Below, piece by piece: positions 43,474 to 53,134 of a stretch of 64,000 nucleotides of DNA; position 1 is the stretch's first letter; the number at the start of each line of letters is the position of its first letter. Source of the stretch: JBCDBD01 sp039184335 (GTDB taxonomy: Bacteria > Bacteroidota > Bacteroidia > Flavobacteriales > Flavobacteriaceae). Position numbers and translations under genes: made by a program. The stretch lies in assembly GCA_039184335.1 (NCBI GenBank), contig JBCDBD010000002.1, positions 124,001 to 188,000 on the forward strand, given 5' to 3'. The notes below the pieces were generated by a model. It was given only the letters and a program-made list of their open reading frames with translations. It was not told where the DNA came from and made no database searches.

Positions 43474-45561
43474 TTATTGGTTATCTTGTGCCTGTATCGC
43501 TGTGACAATCACCGTATTGAACACATCGTCTACCGTACAACCCCTGCTTAGGTCATTCACGGGTTTGTTGAGCCCCTGTAACATTGGCCCAATGGCCAGG
43601 GCACCCGTTTCACGCTGCACTGCTTTATAGGTGTTGTTGCCTGTATTCAGGTCAGGAAAAATAAGCACTGATGCTTGGCCGGCCACCTTAGAATCTGGGA
43701 GTTTGCTCTTTCCTACAATGGGGTCTACGGCAGCGTCATATTGAATCGGCCCCTCGATTTCAAGATAAGGGTGCTGTGCTTTGACCAAATCCGTGGCTTC
43801 CCGTACTATTTCCACATCTGCCCCTTTGCCTGAGCTTCCTGAAGAATATGAAAGCATGGCCACTTTTGGGGGTATTCCAAAATTTAAGGCCGAAGATGCC
43901 GAGGATAGTGCTATTTCAGCCAATTGCGCTGCCGATGGGTTAGGGTTAATGGCACAATCCCCAAAAACGCAAACCCGATTTTCAAGGCACATGAAGAAAA
44001 CGGAAGAGACCACATTGGTTCCAGGCTTGGTCTTTACAAATTGCAGCGCGGGCCTTATGGTATGTTGTGTCGTATGTACCGCTCCAGACACCATGCCATC
44101 TGCATCACCACGATGCACCATCATGGTGCCAAAATACGATACATCGTGCATGATATCGCGGGCCATATCCATATTGACCCCCTTATGTTTTCGCAATTCA
44201 TAAAATGTTGTGGCATAATCTTCCAAGCATTCGGCTTTCAACGGATTGATGACGGAGATGCTTGAAATATCCAGTCCCTTTCCCAAGGCCGCAGCCTCAA
44301 TACGCTTGACATCCCCAAGCAAGGTGATGTCCACAATATCTGAATGTGCGAGTTCAAAGGCAGCCTTTAAGATTCTGGCATCTTCCCCTTCGGGCAGTAC
44401 GATGTGCTTCTTATGGGTCTTCGCACGCTTTACCAAATTGTATTGGAACATTCGTGGGGTCATCATTTTAGAGGTAAAGTTGCTGAGACTGTCCAAAATG
44501 GCTTCCCCATTGATATACTGGTTAAAGAGCGATATCGATGTCGCTATCTTCTGCGTACTTTTCGCATAGATCTTTGATTTGATGTTTCCAACGATGTTGG
44601 TGGCTTCAAAAGTGCCATGAGGCACTGATATTATGGGAACATGGGTCGTACCTTCCAATAGTTTTAAGATAGAGGTCTCAGGAACAATGCCCCCGGTCAA
44701 GATAATACCCGACAAGTTTGGATAATTTTCTGAGCCATGGGCCTGTAGTGCCCCCAGAATAATATCTGAGCGATCCCCGGGAGTAATCACAAGACTTTTA
44801 TCCCTCAGATGGCGCAGGTAATTGTGCAATTGCATGGCCCCTACCCCGAAGCTCCCGGTCTGATTGTCTAAGTACTGTGATCCAAAAAGTACTTCGCCAT
44901 CCATTGCAGCAACAATTTCCTTTAGGGTAGGGTGCGAAAGGTTTTTCACCCTTGGCACCGCATACACCTGGGTATGATCGCCCAACCCCTCATTTAAATC
45001 CCTTGTCAAAGATTCTAAATCTTCTTGCTTCACTTTGTTGGCGACCACTGCGAGCACTTTGATCCCCTTATGCAGATAGGTAGTCAACGCTGCGTCTAAA
45101 TTTCCGCGAAATTCCGTTAAGGTCTTGCCCTGTACATTGTCGACCAGTACTACGGGTATGCCCAGGTTTTTAGCGATTTCGATATTCAGGTCAAACTCGA
45201 TGACCTTCCCGTCATTGGAGAAGTCGCTGCCCTCAACAAGAACAAAATCATGGTGCTCTTCCATTTTCTTGTACTTGAGAATGATTTCATCTAAAATTTC
45301 CCCTTGTTGGTTAGATTTGTAGTAATTGATCACTTGGCCCTTGGTGAGTCCAAACGTTTCTTCGGGAACGAGATCTAGTTGAAAATGCTCTAAGACCGTT
45401 GCCAGGTGATTGTCCATTTCCCCATCTTTAACGTCATCTATCACAGGCCTGTAATACCCCACTTTGGGCACTTTGCCCAGAAGCAATTGCATAAAACCCA
45501 GTACAAAAAGTGATTTTCCGCTATAAGCACCCAAAGTACCTATGTATACCGCTTTGCTCAT
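43474..45561 (-). CDS. pta: Phosphate acetyltransferase (long form)
   Basis: Residues 1-350 are the long-form N-terminal region with a P-loop (TLGAYSGKSLF) and a DRTGG-like domain; residues 370-695 are the catalytic PTA_PTB domain with RAKTHKKHIVLPEGEDARIL, GDADGMVSGAVHTT and PDLNTGNNTYKAVQR. It makes acetyl phosphate from acetyl-CoA. No FNR-type dyad was found at its 5' end. The 695-residue length fits long Pta proteins. Confidence 0.96.
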   Translation of the reverse strand: MSKAVYIGTLGAYSGKSLFVLGFMQLLLGKVPKVGYYRPVIDDVKDGEMDNHLATVLEHFQLDLVPEETFGLTKGQVINYYKSNQQGEILDEIILKYKKMEEHHDFVLVEGSDFSNDGKVIEFDLNIEIAKNLGIPVVLVDNVQGKTLTEFRGNLDAALTTYLHKGIKVLAVVANKVKQEDLESLTRDLNEGLGDHTQVYAVPRVKNLSHPTLKEIVAAMDGEVLFGSQYLDNQTGSFGVGAMQLHNYLRHLRDKSLVITPGDRSDIILGALQAHGSENYPNLSGIILTGGIVPETSILKLLEGTTHVPIISVPHGTFEATNIVGNIKSKIYAKSTQKIATSISLFNQYINGEAILDSLSNFTSKMMTPRMFQYNLVKRAKTHKKHIVLPEGEDARILKAAFELAHSDIVDITLLGDVKRIEAAALGKGLDISSISVINPLKAECLEDYATTFYELRKHKGVNMDMARDIMHDVSYFGTMMVHRGDADGMVSGAVHTTQHTIRPALQFVKTKPGTNVVSSVFFMCLENRVCVFGDCAINPNPSAAQLAEIALSSASSALNFGIPPKVAMLSYSSGSSGKGADVEIVREATDLVKAQHPYLEIEGPIQYDAAVDPIVGKSKLPDSKVAGQASVLIFPDLNTGNNTYKAVQRETGALAIGPMLQGLNKPVNDLSRGCTVDDVFNTVIVTAIQAQDNQ

Positions 45562-46076
45562 GAGTACAGTATTGATTCAACACGCTTTGTTAAAGGTAAA
45601 GGATAAATCAAAAAAATGATGCCCAGCCGTGTTATCAAATTGGGATTTTTATAAAAAAATAGCGCGAATACGACCATGGGGCGGTAATCCCCATTAGGGG
45701 CATATGCAGTGAACCCGTGGCTTCATGCATCTTGTATAAGGCCTCACCAATGATTTTTTCGTTGACCATGAATCCATTTGAAATACTAATTTGCTGCTGC
45801 TTCATCAGTAATGGTCCTTTTTTCAAACGTACTATGCATATATCAGAAGTTATTGAAGATTCGCCTGCATTCACAAAAAGACCACCAGAAACCTGACCAT
45901 GTTATTGTACAACTTGGTCATTGGTTACCGCAAGAAGTTCGAAATGTAGTGGTAGTTGACACCCTCATCTGAAATTGGCCTAAGGGAGTAACCTACATAT
46001 AGATTCTTTAGGACTAGCTATTGATCGAGTACCTTTTTTAAAGTTTACCCTTCCTTTATTTTGAAGATAGCTTTCG
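45562..46076. other. 515 bp without a convincing gene
   Basis: This interval separates pta from the glutaredoxin-like gene. It contains a 79-codon minus-strand frame at 45635-45874 (with MKQQQISISNGFMVNEK as an inner start) of no recognisable family, and TACCTTTA at 45598-45591 as a possible pta -7 element. I see no RNA gene, repeat or FNR-type dyad. Confidence 0.4.
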
Positions 46077-46667
46077 TTAACCTTTCAACTTCTTCACAAA
46101 CTGTTTAAGATTGTCATGCGAATGGCTGATTTCGCCATTGACCATGATAACGGGTGTCTGTACCCGCTTGCTAAAATAGCCCTGTGCCCGAAGTTTGTCC
46201 CACATGTATTCACCATATACGGGATTTTGCGAAAAGTTGAGCAAGGTAAAATCGACCTTGTTTCGATTTAGGTAATCTGTTGCATAGGTACATCGGGAGC
46301 ACCCATCAATACTGAAAACGACGATTCCCGTCTCGAATTTTTCAAAAGCCGCTTCATCATAACCCTTGCTAGGCATCAGTACTTGGTGATAATCATAGGT
46401 AAAAGCAATCTGTGGCTTTGTTTTTTGTAACTTTACCACTTCCTCTTTTTTTCCTGGTTCCACGAGTTTTACAATGGCACTGCCGTCATAGTCCAGCCCA
46501 ATCACCTCACTCAGCTGAAATGTTATCTCGACAGGTTCGTCTATCGTGTTCTTGGCGTAAAAGGCAATGAACGCATCGGTCTCCTCTTCCAAGATCTGAA
46601 CTGCTACTTGGGCATGGGAAAAATTCAAAAAGAAAGTAACGCATGTAATCAGAAAAAAACGGTTCAT
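46077..46667 (-). CDS. Secreted glutaredoxin-like protein
   Basis: The ATG at 46667 gives a signal peptide (MNRFFLITCVTFFLNFSHAQ); an ATG at 46745 would put 26 non-signal residues first. Mature residues form an N-terminal strand-rich part and a C-terminal thioredoxin-fold domain with CxxC (VFSIDGCSRCTYATDYLNRN), and the cis-Pro region VQTPVIMVNGEI. It probably reduces disulfides in the periplasm. It stands alone upstream of the IS element. Confidence 0.85.
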   Translation of the reverse strand: MNRFFLITCVTFFLNFSHAQVAVQILEEETDAFIAFYAKNTIDEPVEITFQLSEVIGLDYDGSAIVKLVEPGKKEEVVKLQKTKPQIAFTYDYHQVLMPSKGYDEAAFEKFETGIVVFSIDGCSRCTYATDYLNRNKVDFTLLNFSQNPVYGEYMWDKLRAQGYFSKRVQTPVIMVNGEISHSHDNLKQFVKKLKG

Positions 46668-46942
46668 TTGATCTGTTTTTAGTAGTGAAACAATGTATGG
46701 CACGGTCATTTGCCCAAAAATATAGTTATCGCATCTCATCAACATATATCAAAGTAAGGGCAAAGGCTATCGCTTCGGTCAAGATAAAAATTAAAAAACT
46801 ATGGCCACTATACTTGGTTCAAAAATTAACCCAATGGTAACGTTTTTAAAAATATATAGGCGCACCGCCCGGCTCACCTTTTTAATAAAGTTTAACATTT
46901 GAAAATATCCCATTTAATGTCTCTGTTCAAATGGACCTTTTT

Positions 46943-47160
46943 CTAATTGGGATATAAGGGCACATATTTTTCAATGATATATGGTGTAATCTTTTTCAAA
47001 GCCTCACCGTTTGTCGGATGCAATCCTGGTGCTGTATAATATTCGATTTCCTCATCCTTCGTTTATAATACCAAATCAGGGGTTTACCGTTCTCCTTAAA
47101 AAAATCCGTTGCTGCGTTGACCTATACTTTTCTCATACGTTCCAATTTCTTCTTGTTCAT
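46943..47160 (-). pseudogene. Decayed small gene of unknown function
   Basis: From an ATG at 47160 the minus strand reads MNKKKLERMRKV, then an in-frame TAG, then VNAATDFFKENGKPLIWYY; after one frameshift it continues as KDEEIEYYTAPGLHPTNGEA and PYIIEKYVPLYPN to a TAG at 46945-46943. The joined peptide has the composition of a real protein, unlike random frames. I do not recognise a family. The rest of 46668-47289 holds nothing I can name. Confidence 0.4.
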
Positions 47161-47289
47161 CGGTTCTGTTGGATTGCCATATTTGGATGTGGCAGAATTA
47201 CATAAAACCAACATCTCCAAAAATTTGGCCCTTACCCATGTATTGGTATAGGGCTCCCCCGATAGTCAACAATCCACATATTGAAGTTA

Positions 47290-48091
47290 GGGCATGTTAA
47301 TACAAAACGATCGATCTTTGTTCCATGAAACTAACACAGGAACAGTATGATTTTATAAGTTGCCATCTGCCCATAAAGCGTTGCAATGTAAGCCTTTTGG
47401 ATCATCAGGTACTCAACGCCATAAGTTATGTTGTGGAGCAGGGTTGCAAGTGGCGTGCACTTCCCGAAAGGTTTAGCAATTGGCACACGGTCTATACCCG
47501 AATGAACAGGTGGTCAAAGAACGACACACTGGACAAAGTCTTCATGGCCCTATAGAAAAACGGTATCATCTGTATCAAGGTCGAGGCAATAGGACTGGAC
47601 AGCACTTCGGTGAAAGTTCATCCCGATGGTACGGGCGCATTAAAAAAAACGGAGTACAGTCCATTGGAAAATCAAGGGGCGGATGGACCACCAAGGTTCA
47701 TATGGTTGCCGCGGATGCCCGAACGGCGGTGACCTTTCCCCTTTCCCCCGGCAATGCCCATGACGCCCCACAGGGTAGGATGCTGATGGAGCGTATCCGG
47801 AAAGAGTGCAAAGGGGCATTCCTTATAGTGGACACGGCCTACAAGGCCAGGGAAACATGGCAATTGGCACTTAATCTCGGCTTCGAACCGATAGTGCCGC
47901 CGAGGAAAGATAGGCTGGAGCCATGGGAGCAGAATAGAGAAATGTACAAAAAGAGGAACCAGGTGGAAAGGCTGTTCAGAAGGTTGAAAGGGTTCAGAAG
48001 AATTTTTTCAAGGTTTGACAAACTTGACCAAATGTTTACCGCTTTTATATACATTGCGTTGATATTCGATGCAGTTAGTGTTAACACGCCC
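47290..48091 (+). mobile_element. IS5-family insertion sequence (IS427/IS1031-like), about 802 bp
   Basis: Imperfect terminal inverted repeats GGGCATGTTAATAC (47290-47303) and, reversed, GGGCGTGTTAACAC (48091-48078) bound the element. The flanks carry a TA duplication (47288-47289 and 48092-48093). The single transposase region and the length match IS5-family elements of the IS427 type. The copy is defective because of an amber codon in the transposase. It sits between the glutaredoxin gene and the lectin gene. Confidence 0.85.
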
Positions 48092-48094
48092 TAG
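47325..48094 (+). pseudogene. IS5-family transposase, frame-split and interrupted by an amber codon
   Basis: The first part (47325-47555) is the N-terminal DUF4096-like half, MKLTQEQYDFISCHLPIK to DKVFMAL. The frame meets TAG at 47553-47555, but the same frame goes on with KNGIICIKVEAIGLD and STSVKVHPDGTGALKK, which holds the first catalytic Asp. At eight A (47642-47649), with heptamer A AAA AAA in phase, a -1 shift joins to the second part (NGVQSIGKSRGGW, FLIVDTAYKAR with the second Asp, NQVERLFRRLKG with the Glu). The -1 shift is normal for these elements; the TAG, probably CAG originally, is a loss mutation. Confidence 0.85.
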
Positions 48095-48246
48095 TCTTTT
48101 CCATGTCAAACAGGTCTCTTGATTTATTATCATAAGAGTACACTTTTGGTTGACGTAGTCACAAAACTATGGTTTAACTTTGAGCTGGGCCTGCCCACAT
48201 TCATTTGAAGACTTACAAGGATTTAGAAGAATGCTGAGGCTATTGG

Positions 48247-50307
48247 ATGAATCAAATGATCATGGGTATTTGCTTTAGAGAAGTTCATATAGAAATCATT
48301 TCCTTGTTTTTGATCCTTGGACATATAGGCAAGTCTTTTGCCCAACTCAATGCCACCACAATTGGAAGTGCTTCTTCCCAACCAGACAATTGCTATATCA
48401 TCACCCCGGATCAACTAAATCAGTCTGGAGCTGTCTGGTTTGATAATGCCATTGATCTTTCTAATGACTTCTCTATTAACTATCAAGTATTCTATGGCAC
48501 AAAGGACGTCGATGGCGCAGATGGGACTGCTTTTGTCTTCAAGCGCACTGCAACACCGCTAATTGGCGGTAATGGTGGTGGTATTGGCTATGCTGGCATC
48601 TCTAATTCATTGATTGTTGAGTTCGACACCTTTCAAAACATCGGTCTTTTCAGCAACAACGACCCGGTAGCAGACCACATTGCCATTTTAAGGGATGGAA
48701 ACCCAGACCATGGTCAAGGAACCAATTTAGCGGGCCCTGTACAGGCGAGTGCTACCAGCGCTAATATTGAAGATGGGCAAGACCATGAGGTGAAGATAGC
48801 ATGGGATGCTACAGGCCAAACCCTAAGTGTTTATTTTGATTGCATCTTAAGACTCACATTTGTTGAAGACATAAAGAATACCATATTCTCAGGCGATGAC
48901 AGTATTTTCTTCGGGGTCGTAGGTTCTACAGGAGGTTTATCTAACCTTAACCGCGTATGCTTCAACAGTATCACATTTGTTGACAACCTTACGCTTGCTG
49001 ATCAATCTATTTGTATAGGAGATACCCTAGATACCGTTGATGCAACAGTCCCCAGCGGTGTCACCTACCAATGGAGCTCTTCAACGCTTGAAATGAGTAT
49101 TAGTGACCCTAACAATCCGAGCCCTTCTTTTTCTCCTACAGTAACAACCACCTATACAGTTACCATAACCGATATCTGTGGAGAAAGCATCACAGAGAGT
49201 TTCACAGTGGATGTGCTGCCTATTGAGACCCCTGCGTTCAACCCCATAGAACCTATCTGCGAGAACGAAAGCCTTTCGGCATTGCCGACCACATCGCTCA
49301 ATGGCATTACAGGTAGTTGGAGTCCTGCACTAGATAATACCGCCACAACGACCTACACGTTTACCCCAGACCCTAATGAATGTGCCACCCCTACTACACT
49401 TCAGATTGTAGTTATACCCTTGACAATACCAACATTCAATGCTATTTCCCCTATTTGCCCAGGAGATATCATACCTCCATTACCAACTATTTCTAACAAT
49501 AGTATTGTAGGTAGTTGGAGTCCTGCATTAAACAACATGGAAACCACTACATACTCGTTTACACCTGCTTCTGGTCAAGGATGTGTAGCCGAAACTACAT
49601 TGACCATAGCAGTGCAAGGACAAGTTCCGGAGTTTGACCCAATAGCAGCCCTATGTGCTGGAGAGAATATTACAGCATTACCAACCACATCCAATAATGG
49701 AATTGTAGGCAGTTGGAATCCAAGCTTAAACAATTCCGTTACCACCGTGTACACCTTTACTCCATACCCGGGACAATGCTCCTTTTCAACAACCATTGAG
49801 ATTGTTATCATCCCTATACGTACTTTACAAATCAGGGCATCGACAACAACAGAAAACTTTGATGACAACCAAACCATCGAGGTAACTGTAACGGGAGGTA
49901 TAGCACCTTACGAATATCGGTTAGATGATGGCCCTTGGCAAGAAAACAATGTTTTTAAACGGGTTGAGGGTTGTTTGCATACCATAACCGTTAGGCAAGT
50001 CGATTTATGCAGCAATAGTCCTGAAACATCGATTACGGTATTGACGTATCCAAAATTCTTTACGCCAAACGGGGATCAATACAACAACAATTGGAATATC
50101 TTTTGCCTAAGCGAAAACCCAACGGCCAGAGTATCGATCTTTGATCGTTATGGTAAGTTGATCACACAATTAAGCACTAGCAGCATTGGTTGGAATGGGC
50201 GTTTTAATAACAGAGACATGCCCGCTGCTGATTACTGGTTCTTGCTTGAGTACGAAGAAGATGATGGAAGTAAAACATTCTCATCCCACTTCACACTAAA
50301 ACGTTGA
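48247..50307 (+). CDS. Secreted L-type lectin protein with T9SS type-B sorting domain
   Basis: A signal sequence (IISLFLILGHIGKSFAQ) leads into an L-type lectin domain at about 35-250 (GAVWFDNAIDLSNDF, DGADGTAFVFKR, SLIVEFDTFQN), with the Asp/Asn carbohydrate-site pattern. Three Ig-like repeats of about 75 residues follow (about 325-530), each with ALPT-SxNGIxGSWxPxLxN-TTTYxFTP. The C-terminus (FFTPNGDQYNNNWNI, SIFDRYGKLI, WNGRFNNR, YWFLLEY) is the gliding-motility-associated type-B sorting signal for type IX secretion. The protein is probably anchored or released at the cell surface and binds glycans. Ligand unknown. Confidence 0.9.
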   Translation: MNQMIMGICFREVHIEIISLFLILGHIGKSFAQLNATTIGSASSQPDNCYIITPDQLNQSGAVWFDNAIDLSNDFSINYQVFYGTKDVDGADGTAFVFKRTATPLIGGNGGGIGYAGISNSLIVEFDTFQNIGLFSNNDPVADHIAILRDGNPDHGQGTNLAGPVQASATSANIEDGQDHEVKIAWDATGQTLSVYFDCILRLTFVEDIKNTIFSGDDSIFFGVVGSTGGLSNLNRVCFNSITFVDNLTLADQSICIGDTLDTVDATVPSGVTYQWSSSTLEMSISDPNNPSPSFSPTVTTTYTVTITDICGESITESFTVDVLPIETPAFNPIEPICENESLSALPTTSLNGITGSWSPALDNTATTTYTFTPDPNECATPTTLQIVVIPLTIPTFNAISPICPGDIIPPLPTISNNSIVGSWSPALNNMETTTYSFTPASGQGCVAETTLTIAVQGQVPEFDPIAALCAGENITALPTTSNNGIVGSWNPSLNNSVTTVYTFTPYPGQCSFSTTIEIVIIPIRTLQIRASTTTENFDDNQTIEVTVTGGIAPYEYRLDDGPWQENNVFKRVEGCLHTITVRQVDLCSNSPETSITVLTYPKFFTPNGDQYNNNWNIFCLSENPTARVSIFDRYGKLITQLSTSSIGWNGRFNNRDMPAADYWFLLEYEEDDGSKTFSSHFTLKR

Positions 50308-51274
50308 TACCTACTAAAATCACCGGCAGACCTAAATTTATCACCATGATTTTGTTGAGTGTTTCAGGGAATCGTTAGGCTCAATTCTATGATTTTATAA
50401 ACGAAAATTGCATGAGAATGAATTTACATCCTTCCCTAAACCCCATTAAAAAGTGGCTAAAGTTCAGGAGAAAACGAGTGAAAAGTGGAGCAGGAAGCCC
50501 GCTAGGGGACTTCGAAGCCCACAAGACAGGATTAAGAGCGTTCTAAGCGTTTTCAGACCTACTTTGGGGACGACTTCAGTTTCACAACCCAAAAGTCTCC
50601 ATGAGTGGGGCCAATATCGTTCAATTATGGCTTTCGAAGGGGCCTGCGCAACGATTACCCCTGTTGTGCTCTGGTTTTTTTAATAAGACTCATTCAGACG
50701 GTTGATAGAGCATAAATACGCCAATATTGGAACTATTGGTTATGTGGTTTTGTAGTAGTTAGTTCAAAAATACGATCATTAAAATTATCGCTGCTAGTGT
50801 AAGTCGTCTTTTAATTTGATCCAAATAGCACCTTATAATTAACTCATTTTTTTGAGCCGAATAAGACTTCTGATCGGCTCATGCGCTGTAGTAGGGATTG
50901 ATTTTTAAATATTCCAATACTAACTTGGAAAATCGGAATGGAAGACTTGATTCCAAATTCAGTATCAGAGTTTCGTACAAAAGAATTGAAGTGGAAGAAA
51001 CCATTGGGCAAACCAGAAAAGGACAGTAGGATCATCTTTGACACTGAAAGGACACAGAAAAGAGGATCGAGGTTTAAGGAAATGTTTTGACGTGCTACGT
51101 GCCATATCATTTTCCCAAACCCTGAAGTGGACTTATTATCGGCATATAAACAGCGTTCTAAATCATAGCCAAACCCTTATAGACTAAACGTTTTTTAAAA
51201 ATTCCACCACTTGGTAACAACAAACTAATTTATTTGGGAAAACACTAACTTTAATCCTTATTTATCTTTCATTT
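50308..51274. other. 967 bp low-information interval
   Basis: One short frame, 50938-51090 (plus strand, 50 codons, product MEDLIPNSVSEFRTKEL and a basic tail), has plausible composition but no family I know. A minus-strand frame of 88 codons over the same stretch and a 76-codon plus-strand frame at 50453-50683 look like chance. No hairpin with T-run and no repeat stands out. The interval looks like degraded sequence next to the Crp/Fnr pseudogene. Confidence 0.35.
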
Positions 51275-51726
51275 ATGAAAAAACTGCTTGTAAAAAAGGG
51301 GGGGTCATTCAAACCGCAGGAGAGATTGGCACTAAAATATATCAAGTAAAATCAGGGCTATTAAGAAGCTATTCGATAGATGCAAAAGGAAAAGAGCATA
51401 TCTTTCTCTTTGCCCCAGAGGGTTGGACAATTGGCGATTTCGTAGACTCAGACTCAAAAGCGGAGTTGTATATAGATGCCCTTGAAGATTCCGTAGTGAA
51501 TGTTCTTGAAAAAGACATTGATAGGAGAAACAAAACATAAAACTCATTTTCAAAAGGATATTTGTTCTACAAAAACGGGTCATCATGCTAATGTCAAAGA
51601 ACTCCGATGAACGTTATGAGCATTTTGTCAATACATATCCTGAGAAGAGCACCTCAAAAAATGATTGCATCATATCTAGGAATAACCCCGGAGACCCTTA
51701 GTAAAGTGAAGAACAAAAAATCTTGA
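51275..51726 (+). pseudogene. Crp/Fnr-family regulator, inactivated by three frameshifts
   Basis: MKKLLVKKGG from 51275 is followed after a G-run shift (about 51298-51304) by VIQTAGEIGTKIYQVKSGLL, FLFAPEGWTIGDF and EDSVVNVLEKDID, a cyclic-nucleotide-binding barrel that stops at 51540. A second frame gives VLQKRVIMLMSKNSDERYEH and a third gives RAPQKMIASYLGITPETLS with KVKNKKS to a TGA at 51724-51726, a Crp-type helix-turn-helix. Together they make a complete Crp/Fnr protein with the recognition helix, broken three times. It has no receiver domain, unlike the intact regulator at 40266. Confidence 0.8.
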
Positions 51727-51810
51727 CTATTTATTGATATTTCTTATTTTATATTAATGCATACGTACAGATTGCTAATTAACTTGCTGATTTTTAACAC
51801 TAAAGTAATC

Positions 51811-53121
51811 ATGAAAATAAAAATGACACTCCTCTGTATGTCCATACTTTTATCTATGGGCTGTAAAGAAACTGCCAATAATCAACTTGCCGTTGCAGAT
51901 AATGAAGAGAAATCTTTATTGGCAATCAATGACAATACTTCAATAGATGGAGCCAATGTCTTGGCTTTTGGCCCCGACAATGTGCTATTTATAGGAGATA
52001 GTAAGGCGGGCAAATTATATGTGGTTCCTACCAAAGCCAAGGCGTTAAAAGAACCCATCCCTTATAACATGGAAAGGTTCGATATTTTAATGGCAAATAA
52101 ATTGAATAGGGAACCTAGGGATATTATCATTTGTGATATGAAAATTCATCCGCTGAGTCAAGAGGCATACGTAGCGATAAAATTGGGTCATCAACCAGAT
52201 GCCAAATCAGTAATAGCAATTGTAAATCCACTTACTACCGATGTCAAATTGCTAGAAATTTCAAAAGACGATACCAAAAGTGTTTCAATAGCAAATCCTG
52301 CTTCACCAGATTTAACGTTTTGGAATGAAACTCCTGCAACGTCCATGAATATCACAGATATCGATTACAACAATGGTTATGTGTATGTTGCCGGTTTGAC
52401 CAATAGCGAATTTGCCTCTACACTTCGAAAAATTGCCTATCCATTTTCAGATACACAAGAAATGGTAAACAGTATTGAAATTTATCATGCGGTACATACC
52501 CAGAACGAAACGCGCGCACCTATACGTACGATGTTGTTTGAAGAATTTGATGGAGCATCCACTTTATTGGCAAGCTACACCTGCACGCCTCTTGTGACTA
52601 TTCCGGAAGCTGAGATTCGACAGGGAGCTGATGTTAAAGGAAAAACTATCGCTGAACTTGGCTACGGAAATATACCGATAGACATGCTGGTAGTAACTAC
52701 AACAGGCTTTGACGGATCGATTAGCAAAAGTTTGGTAGTAACCAATAAAAATAGGGGTGGAACAATGATTCCTTTAAATTCGGTCATGGCCGGAGCCAAA
52801 GGAAATGGAATGGTAGGACAACGTGCCATGTTTGCCTCAGGTCTAGAGGGTATTCAACAAATTCCAACAGCAAATGTAATGCAAGTCGATATTCAAAATC
52901 AACAAATGTTAGGCATAGTACGTCGCAATATTGAAACTGGAGATATCGATTTGGTTTCAGAGTTGACAGGCACATTCTTAAGACTAAGTGATTTTATTTC
53001 AGAATATGATTTCCCAGATTACCAATATCCAGAAGCCCAAGCCGGTACAAAACAGTACCATGATATGGTAAAACAAATGGAGGGATATGCAGACTTGACT
53101 TCTCAAGAAATGGGAAGATAA
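51811..53121 (+). CDS. Lipoprotein with beta-propeller-like repeats, function unknown
   Basis: ATG 51811 gives a lipobox (LLCMSILLSMGC, Cys17); an upstream ATG at 51757 would precede the signal peptide by 18 residues. The body is strand-rich with repeats such as VLAFGPDNVLFIGDSKAGKL, EAYVAIKLGH and ITDIDYNNGYVYVAGLTN, as in SMP-30- or PQQ-like propellers. No catalytic motif is recognised. The next gene, another lipoprotein, starts 13 bp after its stop, so the two are co-transcribed and may form one surface complex. Confidence 0.75.
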   Translation: MKIKMTLLCMSILLSMGCKETANNQLAVADNEEKSLLAINDNTSIDGANVLAFGPDNVLFIGDSKAGKLYVVPTKAKALKEPIPYNMERFDILMANKLNREPRDIIICDMKIHPLSQEAYVAIKLGHQPDAKSVIAIVNPLTTDVKLLEISKDDTKSVSIANPASPDLTFWNETPATSMNITDIDYNNGYVYVAGLTNSEFASTLRKIAYPFSDTQEMVNSIEIYHAVHTQNETRAPIRTMLFEEFDGASTLLASYTCTPLVTIPEAEIRQGADVKGKTIAELGYGNIPIDMLVVTTTGFDGSISKSLVVTNKNRGGTMIPLNSVMAGAKGNGMVGQRAMFASGLEGIQQIPTANVMQVDIQNQQMLGIVRRNIETGDIDLVSELTGTFLRLSDFISEYDFPDYQYPEAQAGTKQYHDMVKQMEGYADLTSQEMGR

Positions 53122-53134
53122 AACCACCTATTTT

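Noticed and set aside
45562..45640. Search for an FNR-type dyad ahead of pta, since acetate formation fits the low-oxygen regulon.
   Set aside because: Only half-site-like TGAT and ATCA pieces occur, none with a 4-base spacer, and nothing lies at the fixed distance from TACCTTTA (45598-45591).
47480..48094. Treating the second IS frame as an independent gene starting at ATG 47480.
   Set aside because: Its first 55 residues are out-of-frame nonsense against IS5 transposases; real similarity begins only after the A-run at 47642.
50453..50683. A 76-codon plus-strand frame with a basic product.
   Set aside because: No family, no promoter or ribosome-site support, and composition typical of non-coding sequence.
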